64,000 bases of DNA from assembly GCA_963702305.1 (NCBI GenBank), contig CAVPBX010000014.1, positions 124,001 through 188,000 on the forward strand. The letters run 5' to 3'. The first letter of the stretch is position 1. Every line of letters starts with the position of its first letter. This DNA is from PALSA-693 sp963702305. GTDB taxonomy: Bacteria; Actinomycetota; Acidimicrobiia; Acidimicrobiales; Palsa-688. The notes under the pieces were generated by a model, which worked only from the letters and a program-made list of their open reading frames with translations, was not told the origin of the DNA and made no database searches. Positions 8,337-17,472 of this stretch are shown here, in pieces. The position numbers were made by a program, and so were the translations under genes.

Positions 8337-9614
8337 GTGGCCAAATTCGGGGAGTCCAGTGACCTGGTCAAGTGCTCGTTCTGCGGGAAGTCGCAGAAGC
8401 AGGTCAAGAAGCTGATCGCTGGTCCGGGCGTCTACATCTGTGATGAGTGCATTGACCTGTGCAACGACATCATCGAGGAGGAGCTGTCCGAGACCTCGGA
8501 GGTCCACTTCGACGAGCTGCCCAAGCCCGCGGAGATCTTCACTTTTCTCAATGACTACGTGATCGGCCAGGAGCGGGCCAAGAAGATCCTCTCCGTGGCG
8601 GTCTACAACCACTACAAGCGCGTCCAGTCCGGCGGGTACGCCGACGCCGAAGTGGAGTTGCAGAAGTCCAACATCCTGCTGCTCGGCCCCACCGGGTGCG
8701 GCAAGACCTTCCTGGCCCAGACGCTCGCCCGCATGCTCAACGTGCCCTTCGCCATCGCGGATGCCACCGCCCTCACCGAGGCGGGCTACGTCGGCGAGGA
8801 CGTGGAAAATATCCTGCTGAAGCTGATCCAGGCCGCCGACTACGACGTCAAGAAGGCCGAGACCGGGATCATCTACATCGACGAGATCGACAAGATCGCC
8901 CGCAAGAGCGAGAACCCGTCGATCACCCGGGACGTGTCCGGCGAGGGGGTCCAGCAGGCCCTGTTGAAGATCCTGGAGGGCACCACCGCATCGGTGCCGC
9001 CGCAGGGGGGGCGCAAGCATCCCCACCAGGAGTTCATCCAGATCGACACCACCAACATCCTGTTCGTCTGCGGCGGGGCGTTTGCCGGCCTGGACCGGAT
9101 CATCGACAGCCGGCTGGGGCGCCAGGGCATCGGCTTCCGCGCCGACATCCGCCGGGCCGAGGAGCGCGGCGAGGGCGACCTGCTGGCCCAGGTGCTGCCG
9201 GAGGACCTGCTCAAGTTTGGCCTGATCCCCGAGTTCGTGGGCCGGCTGCCGGTCATCGGCGCGGTGTCCAACCTGGACCGGACGGCGTTGGTACGCATCC
9301 TGGAGGAGCCCAAGAACGCCCTGGTCAAGCAGTACCGCCGGGTGTTCGAGCTGGACAACGTGGAGCTGGTGTTCAGCGACGACGCCCTGGGCGCCATCGC
9401 CGAGCAAGCCTTGTTGCGCGGCACCGGCGCCCGAGGCCTGCGGGCCATCCTGGAGGAGGTCCTCCTCGAGGTCATGTACGACCTGCCCAGCCGCAACGAC
9501 ATCGGCCAGTGCGTCATCGACCGGGCCGTCGTCCTCGAGCGGGTGGCGCCCACCCTGGTACCGCGCGCCGAGGCGGCCCGCACCCAGCCTCGTCCCCGTC
9601 GAGCGGCGTCCTGA
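8337..9614 (+). CDS. clpX: ATP-dependent Clp protease ATP-binding subunit ClpX
   Basis: 425 residues from GTG 8337. An N-terminal zinc-binding domain has Cys13, Cys16, Cys35 and Cys38. The AAA+ module carries Walker A GPTGCGKT at 117-124, the pore loop GYVG at 150-153, Walker B IYIDEIDKI and the sensor region. RQGIGFRAD holds the IGF loop that docks on ClpP. All key residues are present and the length is standard. It unfolds tagged proteins and feeds them to ClpP. Confidence 0.97.
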   Translation: MAKFGESSDLVKCSFCGKSQKQVKKLIAGPGVYICDECIDLCNDIIEEELSETSEVHFDELPKPAEIFTFLNDYVIGQERAKKILSVAVYNHYKRVQSGGYADAEVELQKSNILLLGPTGCGKTFLAQTLARMLNVPFAIADATALTEAGYVGEDVENILLKLIQAADYDVKKAETGIIYIDEIDKIARKSENPSITRDVSGEGVQQALLKILEGTTASVPPQGGRKHPHQEFIQIDTTNILFVCGGAFAGLDRIIDSRLGRQGIGFRADIRRAEERGEGDLLAQVLPEDLLKFGLIPEFVGRLPVIGAVSNLDRTALVRILEEPKNALVKQYRRVFELDNVELVFSDDALGAIAEQALLRGTGARGLRAILEEVLLEVMYDLPSRNDIGQCVIDRAVVLERVAPTLVPRAEAARTQPRPRRAAS

Positions 9615-10951
9615 GTGATCTGAGCGGTCGACCGCCGGCCGGCCTGGGCGACGCCCTGGCGTGGCTCGACGGCCACCAGAACCTGGAACGCATGCTGGCG
9701 GACAGCCGCCGGCCCCATCCGGACCTGGAGCGCATGCGCCGGCTGATGGACGTGCTGGGGCATCCCGAGGCGGCCGGCCCGGCCATTCACGTCACCGGCA
9801 CCAACGGCAAGACCTCGACCGCCCGGTGCCTGACCGCCCTGCTGGCGGCGAAAGGCCTGCGGGTCGGCACCTACACCAGCCCTCACCTGGAGCGCATCAA
9901 CGAGCGCATCGCCGCCGACGGCGAGCCGATCTCCGACGCCGACCTGGCCGAGGTGCTCACCGATCTGGCCGGGATCGAGCCGTTGCTCGGCGCCGGCACC
10001 CGGCTCACCTGGTTCGAGATCCTGACCGCGGCCGCCCTGCGCTGGTTCGCGGACCGACCCGTCGACGTGGCGGTCTTCGAGGTGGGCCTCGGGGGCCGGT
10101 GGGACGCCACCAACGTCGTCGACGCCGGCGTGGCGGTGGTCACCAACGTGGGCCTGGACCACGTGGAGTTCCTCGGTCCGACCCGGGCCGACGTGGCGGG
10201 GGAGAAGGCCGGCATCGTCAAGCCGGGCGCCACCCTGGTGCTCGGCGAACCGGACCCCGCCCTGCGGCCCATCTTCGAGCGTGAGGGGCCGGAGGCGTTG
10301 TGGTCCGTCGGTCACGAGTACGGCTGCGGGCAAAATGACCTCGCCGTCGGCGGCCGGGCCCTTGACCTGTACACGCCGGGCGCCGCCTACGAGGAAGTGT
10401 GGCTGGACCTGCACGGCAGCTACCAGGGCGACAACTTCGCGGCCGCCCTGGCCGCGGCGGAGGCGTTCTTCGGGGCCCCGCTCGAGGACCGCCTGGTCCG
10501 CGAGGCCGCCGCCACCGTGCGCTCGCCGGGCCGGATGGAGATCGTCGGCCACGATCCGCTGGTGCTGCTCGACGGGGCCAAGAACCTGGAGGGCGCCCAT
10601 CGGGCCGCCGCCGCGGTGCTGGAGGAGTTCGGGGCCGTCCGGTCGCAGGTGATGGTCGTCGGCATGCTCCAGGGCAAGGACCCCGAAGAGATGCTCCGGG
10701 CGCTCGGCGCCGGCCGCTCCCGGCTGGTGGTGGCCTGCCCGCCTCCCTCCCCCCGGGCCCAGCCCGCCACCTCGGTGGCGGCCGCGGCGGCGCGCCTCGG
10801 GGTGGAGGCGGTGGCGACCGACTCGGTTCCCGACGCGCTCGCGGTCGCCTTCGACCGGGCGGGGCTCGACGATCTCATCCTCGTCACCGGGTCGCTGTAC
10901 GTGGTGGGCGCGGCCCGGGCCGCCCTAGCGGTGGGCAGCCGCCGACCCTGA
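9611..10951 (+). CDS. folC: Folylpolyglutamate synthase / dihydrofolate synthase
   Basis: Mur-ligase-family enzyme that adds glutamate to folates. The P-loop is TGTNGKTST, followed by TSPHLERINERI, ATNVVDAGV, NVGLDHVEFLG and a C-terminal domain with LLDGAKNLEGAH and GMLQGKDP. Homology to the N-terminal helix (GLGDALAWLDGHQNLERML, then LERMRRLMDVLGHPE) starts upstream of the first ATG at 9692. No ATG, GTG or TTG lies in frame upstream, so CTG 9611, which overlaps the clpX stop (CTGA), is proposed as the initiator. The conservative alternative is ATG 9692 with a shortened helix. The product would be about 446 residues. Confidence 0.85.
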   Translation: MSDLSGRPPAGLGDALAWLDGHQNLERMLADSRRPHPDLERMRRLMDVLGHPEAAGPAIHVTGTNGKTSTARCLTALLAAKGLRVGTYTSPHLERINERIAADGEPISDADLAEVLTDLAGIEPLLGAGTRLTWFEILTAAALRWFADRPVDVAVFEVGLGGRWDATNVVDAGVAVVTNVGLDHVEFLGPTRADVAGEKAGIVKPGATLVLGEPDPALRPIFEREGPEALWSVGHEYGCGQNDLAVGGRALDLYTPGAAYEEVWLDLHGSYQGDNFAAALAAAEAFFGAPLEDRLVREAAATVRSPGRMEIVGHDPLVLLDGAKNLEGAHRAAAAVLEEFGAVRSQVMVVGMLQGKDPEEMLRALGAGRSRLVVACPPPSPRAQPATSVAAAAARLGVEAVATDSVPDALAVAFDRAGLDDLILVTGSLYVVGAARAALAVGSRRP

Positions 10952-10992
10952 GCGGGCACCCCGCGGGCCGGCTGGGGCACCTCTCCGGAGGT

Positions 10993-11065
10993 GGTGCGAT
11001 TTGTATCCATGGTGCAGTTATGTCTATGAGACGCACATAGGTGCACCATGGATACAAATCGCACC
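10993..11065. repeat. Perfect 24-bp inverted repeat with 25-base loop between folC and ndk
   Basis: Bases 10993-11016 (starting GGTGCGATTTGTATCC) are exactly complementary to 11042-11065. The loop holds a further small stem, CTATG at 11024-11028 against CATAG at 11036-11040. The element is much richer in A and T than its surroundings. It could fold into a long hairpin in RNA, act as an operator dyad, or be the relic of a small mobile element. It does not code and lies 89 bases before the ndk start. Confidence 0.75.
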
Positions 11066-11154
11066 AGCCCAGCCCTCGCGCCACCTGCCCGCCGGGCCTG
11101 GCCCTCGGCCGGGGCCGCCAGCCGGCCGGCCCCACCCGCTACCCTGCTCCGCTC

Positions 11155-11565
11155 GTGAACCGCACCCTCGTCATCTGCAAGCCCGACGCCGTCGAACGGG
11201 GTCTCTCGGGCGAGATCATCGCCCGCCTGGAGCGCAAAGGCCTGCGTCTGGTCGCGGCCGAGCTCCGCCACGTCGACCGGGAGACGGCCGCCAGCCACTA
11301 CGCCGAACACGAGGGGAAGGGCTTCTACGAGGATCTGCTGGCTTTTATCACCCGCTCGCCGGTGCTGCTGCTGGTGGTCGAAGGACCGGAGAACACCTGG
11401 GAGGTGGTCCGGACCCTGATGGGGGTGACCAACCCGGCGGTGGCCGCGCCCGGGACCATCCGCGGCGACCTGGCGACCGAGACCAGCGAGAACCTCGTGC
11501 ACGGCTCGGACAGCGCCGAGGCCGCGGCCCGCGAGATCGCCCTCTTCTTCCCGTCGCTGACCTAG
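11155..11565 (+). CDS. ndk: Nucleoside diphosphate kinase
   Basis: 136 residues from GTG 11155, the usual length for Ndk. The start gives MNRTLVICKPDAVERG, the conserved first strand and substrate loop. The phosphorylated histidine is His116 in ENLVHGSDS, the family signature. Conserved GTIRGDLA is present. It balances nucleoside triphosphate pools by transferring phosphate from ATP. In actinomycetes ndk commonly follows folC as here. An upstream in-frame extension would start inside the 24-bp inverted repeat and is unlikely. Confidence 0.96.
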   Translation: MNRTLVICKPDAVERGLSGEIIARLERKGLRLVAAELRHVDRETAASHYAEHEGKGFYEDLLAFITRSPVLLLVVEGPENTWEVVRTLMGVTNPAVAAPGTIRGDLATETSENLVHGSDSAEAAAREIALFFPSLT

Positions 11566-11758
11566 GCGCGCCGGTCGCTCACCTCGGGCGCCGGCTTCGG
11601 CGCGCTGCGATCGAGCCACTTTCGTCGGCGGCGGCGAAAGGTTAGTGGCACCCGCCACCACCAGCGGTGGATGCCCCACCTAGGCGGGTGGACGGCGCGA
11701 GCAATGGCGGGTAGCCTCATGCCGACCTCCGGCGCTCCCTGACAGGAGGCCCCCTCGC

Positions 11759-12799
11759 GTGTCGGACAACCTTTTGAGTGGCTTCTTCGGGCGTGACATG
11801 GCCGTTGACCTCGGCACGGCTAACACCCTGGTGTACGTCCGCGGGCGGGGCATCGTCCTCAACGAGCCGTCCGTGGTGGCCATCAACATCAAGGACAACC
11901 GGCCCCTGGCGGTCGGCCTCGAAGCCAAGCGCATGATCGGTCGCACGCCCAGCCACATCCAGGCCATCCGTCCCCTCCGGGACGGGGTGATCGCCAACTT
12001 CGAGATCTGCGAGAAGATGCTGGCGTACTTCATCCGCCGGGTGCACGGGCCCCGCAAGTTCGCCAAACCCCGGATGGTCATCTGCGTCCCGTCGGGGATC
12101 ACCGGCGTCGAGCAGCGCGCCGTGCAGGAGGCGGCGGAGTCCGCCGGTGCCCGCAAGCCCGCCCACATCATCGAGGAGCCCATGGCCGCGGCGATCGGGG
12201 CCGGCCTGCCGGTGCACGAGCCCACCGGCAACATGGTCGTCGACATCGGCGGCGGCACCACCGAGGTGGCCGTCATCTCCCTGGGCGGCATCGTGACCAG
12301 CCAGTCGGTCCGTATCGGCGGCGACGAGCTGGACGAGGCGATCATCCAGTACATCAAGAAGGAGTACAGCCTGGCGTTGGGCGAACGCACCGCCGAGGAG
12401 ATCAAGATCGCCCTCGGCTCCGCCTGCCCGCTCGAGGAGGAACTGCACGCCGAGATCCGCGGCCGGGACCTGATCACCGGGCTGCCGAAGACGATCGTGA
12501 CCACCACGGAGGAGATCCGCGAGGCCATCGAGGAGCCGGTGTCCTCCATCGTCGACGCCGTCAAGGTGACCCTGGACAAGACGCCCCCCGAGCTGGCGGC
12601 GGACATCATGGAGCAGGGGATCGTGCTGACCGGCGGCGGCGCGCTGCTGCACGGGCTCGGCGCCCGCCTGATGTCGGAGACCGGGATGCCCATCGTGATC
12701 GCCGACAATCCGCTCCACTCGGTAGCCATCGGCAGCGGCCAGTGCCTCGAGGAGTTCGAGGTACTCAAGGGCGTGCTGATGTCGAGCCAGAGCCGTTAA
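11759..12799 (+). CDS. mreB: Rod shape-determining protein MreB
   Basis: 346 residues from GTG 11759, preceded by ACAGGAGG. An actin-fold cytoskeletal ATPase: phosphate-1 loop AVDLGTANTLVYV, phosphate-2 loop VVDIGGGTTEVAVIS, adenosine motif TGGGALLHGLG. All the usual motifs are intact. It forms membrane-bound filaments that guide the elongation machinery encoded directly downstream (MreC, MreD, PBP2, RodA). Confidence 0.97.
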   Translation: MSDNLLSGFFGRDMAVDLGTANTLVYVRGRGIVLNEPSVVAINIKDNRPLAVGLEAKRMIGRTPSHIQAIRPLRDGVIANFEICEKMLAYFIRRVHGPRKFAKPRMVICVPSGITGVEQRAVQEAAESAGARKPAHIIEEPMAAAIGAGLPVHEPTGNMVVDIGGGTTEVAVISLGGIVTSQSVRIGGDELDEAIIQYIKKEYSLALGERTAEEIKIALGSACPLEEELHAEIRGRDLITGLPKTIVTTTEEIREAIEEPVSSIVDAVKVTLDKTPPELAADIMEQGIVLTGGGALLHGLGARLMSETGMPIVIADNPLHSVAIGSGQCLEEFEVLKGVLMSSQSR

Positions 12800-12820
12800 C
12801 CACCGGGCCGTCTGCCCCTC

Positions 12821-13660
12821 GTGGCTGTCTACCGTCGCTCCTCCCGCACCCGCTACGTCCTAGCGGTGCTCGTTCTGGCCGCCCTCACCCTGGTCACCAT
12901 CGACGCCCGCAGCAGCGGCTCCGGAGTGACCCATGACATCCGCACCAAGGTCAGCGACGTCTTCTCCCCGCTGCAGCGCGCCACCCACAGCGTCTTGCGG
13001 CCCATCGGCGACTTCCTGACCGGGGCCCTGGACTACGGCTCGCTCCGGCGGGAGAACCAGCGGTTGCGGGATCAGCTCTCGTCCCAACAGGCCCAGTCGA
13101 TACAGTCGGCGGCGGAGCAGTCGCAGGCGCAGCAGGTCCTGGGGCTGCGCAATCTGCCGTTCGTCGGCGCCATCCCGACCGTCACCGTGGCCGTCATCGA
13201 CAACGGCGCGTCCAACTTCGAGAACACCGTGACCGTCGACAAGGGCAAGGCGAGCGGCCTCGCCATCGGCCAGCCGGTCGTAGCCGCCGGCGGCCTGGTC
13301 GGCACCGTCGGGCAGGTCAGCGCCAGCACCGCCACCATCTTCCTGCTCACCAACCCGACGTTCGCGGTGGGGGTCCGGCTCGACCCGCTCAACGTGGGCA
13401 CCGCCCTCGGCATCGGGCAGGGCGAACCGCTCCGGGTCACCGTGGACACCACCAAGGCGGCTGTGCCGAAGCTGGCGAAGGGGCAGGCCGTCGTCACCAG
13501 CGGGCTGCAGTTGGAGAAGTTCCCGCCGAACATCCCGGTCGGTCGGGTCAACACCTACAGCCTGACGCCGGGTGCGGCGGAGCCTGATATTACCCTGGTC
13601 CCGTTTGTCAACCTGAGCCAGCTGTCGTTCCTGGACGTCCTGATCTGGGCGCCGCGATGA
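12821..13660 (+). CDS. mreC: Rod shape-determining protein MreC
   Basis: 279 residues from GTG 12821. One N-terminal membrane helix (about residues 11-28) is followed by a coiled coil near 70-105 (LRRENQRLRDQLSSQQAQ) and the double beta-barrel periplasmic-type domain containing DKGKASGLAIGQPVV and VGTVGQVS. MreC scaffolds MreB and PBP2. The stop overlaps the ATG of a short threonine-rich frame (13657-13728) that bridges to mreD. Confidence 0.93.
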   Translation: MAVYRRSSRTRYVLAVLVLAALTLVTIDARSSGSGVTHDIRTKVSDVFSPLQRATHSVLRPIGDFLTGALDYGSLRRENQRLRDQLSSQQAQSIQSAAEQSQAQQVLGLRNLPFVGAIPTVTVAVIDNGASNFENTVTVDKGKASGLAIGQPVVAAGGLVGTVGQVSASTATIFLLTNPTFAVGVRLDPLNVGTALGIGQGEPLRVTVDTTKAAVPKLAKGQAVVTSGLQLEKFPPNIPVGRVNTYSLTPGAAEPDITLVPFVNLSQLSFLDVLIWAPR

Positions 13661-13728
13661 CAATGACCGGGACAACGACCGGGACGACGACCGGGCCGAC
13701 GACCGGGCCGACGAGGGGCCGCCGGTGA
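13657..13728 (+). repeat. Tandem 12-bp repeats forming a 23-codon frame between mreC and mreD
   Basis: Two exact copies of ACCGGGCCGACG lie in tandem, preceded by diverged copies (ACCGGGACAACG, ACCGGGACGACG). Read from ATG 13657, which overlaps the mreC stop, they give a Thr/Gly/Pro peptide ending at TGA 13728, which in turn overlaps the mreD GTG. The frame thus links the two genes by 4-base overlaps on both sides and could serve to couple their translation. Whether the peptide itself matters is unknown. Slippage in the repeats could change the coupling. Confidence 0.45.
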
Positions 13729-14321
13729 ACCCGCACCTGGTGGCCCGGCTGCGGATCGGCATGATGCTGGTGGTGGCCATCGTCATCCAGACGGCCGTCG
13801 GCAGCGACCTCCGGGTGGTCGGCGTGGCGCCCGACCTCATGGTGCTGGTGGCCATCTGCGCCGGCCTCGCGGGCGGCGCCGAGTCGGGGGCGTGGGTGGG
13901 CTTCTGGGCCGGTTTGATCGCCGACATGTTCCTCACGTCGACGCCGCTCGGGTTGTCGGCCCTCACCTACTGTCTCATCGGCGCCGCGGTGGGAGCCTTG
14001 CGGACGGGGGTGCTGCCCGAGAGCCGGCTCATCGTGCCGGCGGCCGCGGTGGCCGGGACCGCGGTGGCCGTGGTGCTGTGGGTGGGGTTGGGCGACATGC
14101 TGGGCCAGGCCCAGCTGCTGGACGCGGGGCGGTCCTGGTTGATCCGGGTCGTCGCGGTGGAGGCCGGCTGGGCGTTGGTGCTGGCGTTCCCAGTCAACTG
14201 GATCTACGTCCGGGCCGCCCACGGCTCGAAGGGCGCCGACCGCATCGGCAGCACCCGGGGCGGGGTCCTCCGACCCGAGCGGCTGCCGGTCTCCATGCGC
14301 GCCCGGCAAGCCGGCCGATGA
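13725..14321 (+). CDS. mreD: Rod shape-determining protein MreD
   Basis: 198 residues from GTG 13725. Five to six membrane helices are visible (for example MMLVVAIVIQTAVG and LMVLVAICAGLAGG), with the family pattern GFWAGLIADMFLTSTPLGLSAL, in which G, D and PLG are conserved. The stop overlaps the ATG of mrdA. MreD is the small membrane partner of MreC in the elongasome. The C-terminal 30 residues are basic and polar. Confidence 0.88.
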   Translation: MNPHLVARLRIGMMLVVAIVIQTAVGSDLRVVGVAPDLMVLVAICAGLAGGAESGAWVGFWAGLIADMFLTSTPLGLSALTYCLIGAAVGALRTGVLPESRLIVPAAAVAGTAVAVVLWVGLGDMLGQAQLLDAGRSWLIRVVAVEAGWALVLAFPVNWIYVRAAHGSKGADRIGSTRGGVLRPERLPVSMRARQAGR

Positions 14322-16246
14322 GCGCTCCGGAGCAGGCGTCGCCGCAGGTCCGCCTCACCATCCTGCTGGTGGTGGTGGCCTGCCTATTCGCGGCCCTGTT
14401 CGCCCGCCTGTGGTTCCTCCAGGTCATGAACGCTCCCAAGGCCCAGGCGGCCGCCCAGAACAACGGCATCCGGCTCGTGTACACCGACGCCCCTCGAGGC
14501 GTCATCGAGGACCGCAACGGCAACATCCTCGTCGGCAACGTCAACGAGCCCGTCATCGAGGTCAGCCAGCTGGTGGCCAACCAGAACCCGGGCATGGTCA
14601 CCCGCCTGGCGCCCCTGCTGGGTATGACGGTGCCGCAGCTCAAGAAGGCCATCCACAACCTGCAGTACAGCCCCTACGTCCCGGTGCCGGTCATGCCCAA
14701 CGCCACCCCCGAGCAGATCCTGTACATCCAGGAGAACCAGAGTCTCTTCCCCGGCGTCCAGGCCACCACCATGTCGATCCGCACCTACACCGCCATGGGC
14801 AAGGCCGCGGCCAACCTGGTCGGCTACGTGGGCCAAATCGACCAGGCCCAGTATCAGCGGTTGAAGTCGCAGGGCTACCAGCCGGGCGACCAGATCGGGT
14901 TGGCGGGCGTCGAGGCCGAGTACGAGGCCCTCCTGCGGGGGACCCCCGGCATCCAGCGGCTGCAGGTCGACTCCCGAGGCAACGTGCTCACCACCCTCAG
15001 CAGCACCCGGCCGGTCGCCGGGGACACCCTGCGGCTCAGCATCGACGGCAACATCCAGATGCTGGCGGCCACCGCCCTCCAGCAGGGTATGGCGGCCGCC
15101 CGTCAGACCTACGACAAGGTCAGCGGCCGCAACTTCACCGCCCCCGCCGGGTCGGCGGTGGTGGAGGACCCCCGCAACGGGCAGATCATCGCCCTGGCCA
15201 CCAACCCCACCTACGACCCGTCGCAGTTCGTCGGGGGGATCAGCCAGTCCAACTACCAGGCCTTGCTCAACAATCCCACCGACCCGCTCCTCGATCGCAC
15301 CATCCAGGGTCAGTACGCGCCCGGCTCCACCTTCAAGCTGATCACCGCCACCGCCGGCCTGCAGTACGGGCTGATCAGCCCGACCTCGTACTTCAACGAC
15401 ACCGGCTCCATCACCATCGGCAACTTCGTGGCCCATAACGACAACGGGGCCGCCTACGGGGAGATCAACCTGCCGACGGCGATCACGAAGTCGAGCGACA
15501 ACTACTTCAACACCATCGGCCTCAACCTCTGGTACGAGCGGTCGCGATTCGGCGACGACGCCCTGCAGACCGTGGCCAAGGAATACGGGCTGGCGTCAGC
15601 CACCGGGATCGCCCTGCCCAACGAGGCGTCGGGCAAGATCCCCACCCCGGCGTCGTACATCAAGGACCACCAGCAGCATCCCAACGTCTTCACCCAGGCC
15701 CAGTGGTTCCCGGGCAACAGCGACCAGCTCGCCATCGGCCAGGACGAGGTCCTCGTCACGCCGTTGCAGCTCGCCAACGCCTACGCCGCCTTCGCCAACG
15801 GCGGGAACGTGCTCGTCCCGCAGCTGGTCGTCGACGCCGAGAACCCCGCCAGCAGCCACGTCGACCGGACCTTCCCGGCGAAGGTCACCAACAAGATCGC
15901 CCTGCAGCCCGACTGGCGGGCGGCCATGATCCAGGGCTTCACCGGCGTGGTCAACAACCCCAACGGCACCGCCTACGGGGTGTTCGCCCACACCCCCCTG
16001 GCCGCCATGAACATCGCCGGCAAGACCGGGACCGCCCAGGTCAACGCCCCCCGCCAGAACACCTCGGTCTTCACCTCCTTCGCGCCGGCGGACAACCCCC
16101 GCTTCGTGGTCGACGCCTTCATCGAGGACGCCGGCTACGGCGCGTCGGTGGCGGCCCCGGTGGTGCGGGAGATCTACGACGGGTTGTTCAACTTCCCGCC
16201 CCAGCCGGTCACCTACTCGCCGCCCAACAACGGAGGGCAGAACTGA
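14318..16246 (+). CDS. mrdA: Penicillin-binding protein 2 (elongation-specific transpeptidase)
   Basis: 642 residues from ATG 14318, which overlaps the mreD stop. One N-terminal membrane helix (LTILLVVVACLFAALFARLW) is followed by the dimerisation domain beginning at APRGVIEDRNGNIL, then the transpeptidase domain. Active-site motifs are S337-T-F-K340, S393-D-N395 and K569-T-G, in the expected order and spacing. It cross-links peptidoglycan during elongation together with RodA, encoded next. Confidence 0.96.
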   Translation: MSAPEQASPQVRLTILLVVVACLFAALFARLWFLQVMNAPKAQAAAQNNGIRLVYTDAPRGVIEDRNGNILVGNVNEPVIEVSQLVANQNPGMVTRLAPLLGMTVPQLKKAIHNLQYSPYVPVPVMPNATPEQILYIQENQSLFPGVQATTMSIRTYTAMGKAAANLVGYVGQIDQAQYQRLKSQGYQPGDQIGLAGVEAEYEALLRGTPGIQRLQVDSRGNVLTTLSSTRPVAGDTLRLSIDGNIQMLAATALQQGMAAARQTYDKVSGRNFTAPAGSAVVEDPRNGQIIALATNPTYDPSQFVGGISQSNYQALLNNPTDPLLDRTIQGQYAPGSTFKLITATAGLQYGLISPTSYFNDTGSITIGNFVAHNDNGAAYGEINLPTAITKSSDNYFNTIGLNLWYERSRFGDDALQTVAKEYGLASATGIALPNEASGKIPTPASYIKDHQQHPNVFTQAQWFPGNSDQLAIGQDEVLVTPLQLANAYAAFANGGNVLVPQLVVDAENPASSHVDRTFPAKVTNKIALQPDWRAAMIQGFTGVVNNPNGTAYGVFAHTPLAAMNIAGKTGTAQVNAPRQNTSVFTSFAPADNPRFVVDAFIEDAGYGASVAAPVVREIYDGLFNFPPQPVTYSPPNNGGQN

Positions 16247-17403
16247 TGCCGGGCCCCGGATCTGCCAACGGCCGCCAGCCCAGTCTGTGGCAGCACCTGG
16301 ATCCCATCCTCATCGCCGCCACCCTGCTGATCGGCGCCTTCGGGTGCCTGATGGTGTACACCGCCACCCGGGACCAGCTGCAAGCGGCCGGCCTCAGCCC
16401 GCAGTACTACCTCAAGAAGCAGGCCACCTTCATGCTGATCGGGGTGGTCGCCATGCTGGTGGTGGCCGCCATCGACTACCGCCGCTTCCGGGACTGGGCG
16501 CCGGCGATCTACGTGCTCAGCCTGCTCATGCTCTTGGCCGTCTACGCCGTGGGCCACAAGAGCAAAGGCGCCCAGGCCTGGTTCCAGTTGGGCTCCTACC
16601 AGATGGAGCCGTCCGAGTTCGTCAAGATCGGGTTGATCGTCGCCCTGGCCAGCTACTGCGCGGCCGCCAAGGGCCGGCTGTCCGCCCGGAGCCTGCTGGT
16701 GGTGCTGGTGCTGGCCGCCATCCCCTTCGTCCTCATCTACAAGCAGCCCGACCTGGGCACGGCCCTGGTGCTGGCGGCCGTCCTGGTCGCGGTGTTGCTG
16801 ATCGGGGGTGCCTCGGGTCGCCATCTGGTCGTGCTGGCTGTCATCGCGGTGGTGCTGGGCGTCGGGGTGGTGCACTTCGGGGTGTTGAAGAGCTACCAGC
16901 AGGCCCGGCTCACCTCGTTCGTCAGCAGCCCGGACCAACCCAACGCGGCCCTGCTGCGGACCGCGGCCGGCGCCAACGAGTACAACCTGGCCGAGTCCAA
17001 GATCACCATCGGCGACGGAGGCTTGACCGGCAAGGGCATCGGCAAGGGCACCCAGACCAACCTGTCCTACGTGCCCGAGCAGCGCACCGACTTCATCTTC
17101 ACCGCGGTGGGGGAGCAAGTGGGCTTGATCGGCAGCAGTCTCCTGCTGCTGCTCTTCGCCACGGTGATCTGGCGCACCTGGCGAGCGGCCACGCTGGCCC
17201 GGGACCGGGTCGGCACCCTCATGTGTGTCGGGGTGCTGGCCATGCTGGTCTTCCAGGTGTTCGAAAACATCGGAATGACCATGGGCATCATGCCGGTCGC
17301 CGGCATCCCCCTGCCGCTGATGAGCTACGGCGGCTCCGCGGTCATCGCCACCTTCGCGGGCATCGGACTGGTCCTCAACGTGCGCATGCGCCGCTTCGCC
17401 TAG
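16246..17403 (+). CDS. rodA: Peptidoglycan glycosyltransferase RodA (SEDS family)
   Basis: 385 residues from ATG 16246, overlapping the mrdA stop by one base. About ten membrane helices are visible. SEDS landmarks include KSKGAQAWFQLGSYQMEPSE, YKQPDLGTALVL, the long extracellular loop with ESKITIGDGGLTGKGIGKGTQ, PEQRTDFIFTAVGEQVG, and the final PLPLMSYGGSAV. It polymerises lipid II during side-wall growth and pairs with PBP2. It ends the mreBCD-mrdA-rodA operon. Confidence 0.96.
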   Translation: MPGPGSANGRQPSLWQHLDPILIAATLLIGAFGCLMVYTATRDQLQAAGLSPQYYLKKQATFMLIGVVAMLVVAAIDYRRFRDWAPAIYVLSLLMLLAVYAVGHKSKGAQAWFQLGSYQMEPSEFVKIGLIVALASYCAAAKGRLSARSLLVVLVLAAIPFVLIYKQPDLGTALVLAAVLVAVLLIGGASGRHLVVLAVIAVVLGVGVVHFGVLKSYQQARLTSFVSSPDQPNAALLRTAAGANEYNLAESKITIGDGGLTGKGIGKGTQTNLSYVPEQRTDFIFTAVGEQVGLIGSSLLLLLFATVIWRTWRAATLARDRVGTLMCVGVLAMLVFQVFENIGMTMGIMPVAGIPLPLMSYGGSAVIATFAGIGLVLNVRMRRFA

Positions 17404-17472
17404 CCCGCGCCTACCCCCGCCTGGACGGCCGCCCCGGCCTCGGAGGGGCACCCCGCTACACTGGCCAGGGAC

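Noticed and set aside
6839..8407. Long minus-strand open frame across tig and clpP
   Set aside because: A shadow of the plus-strand genes caused by high GC; no start signal or motif.
11620..11648. Hairpin after ndk (CCACT with AGTGG, TTCG with CGAA)
   Set aside because: The stem is interrupted by a five-base bulge and is not strong enough to call.
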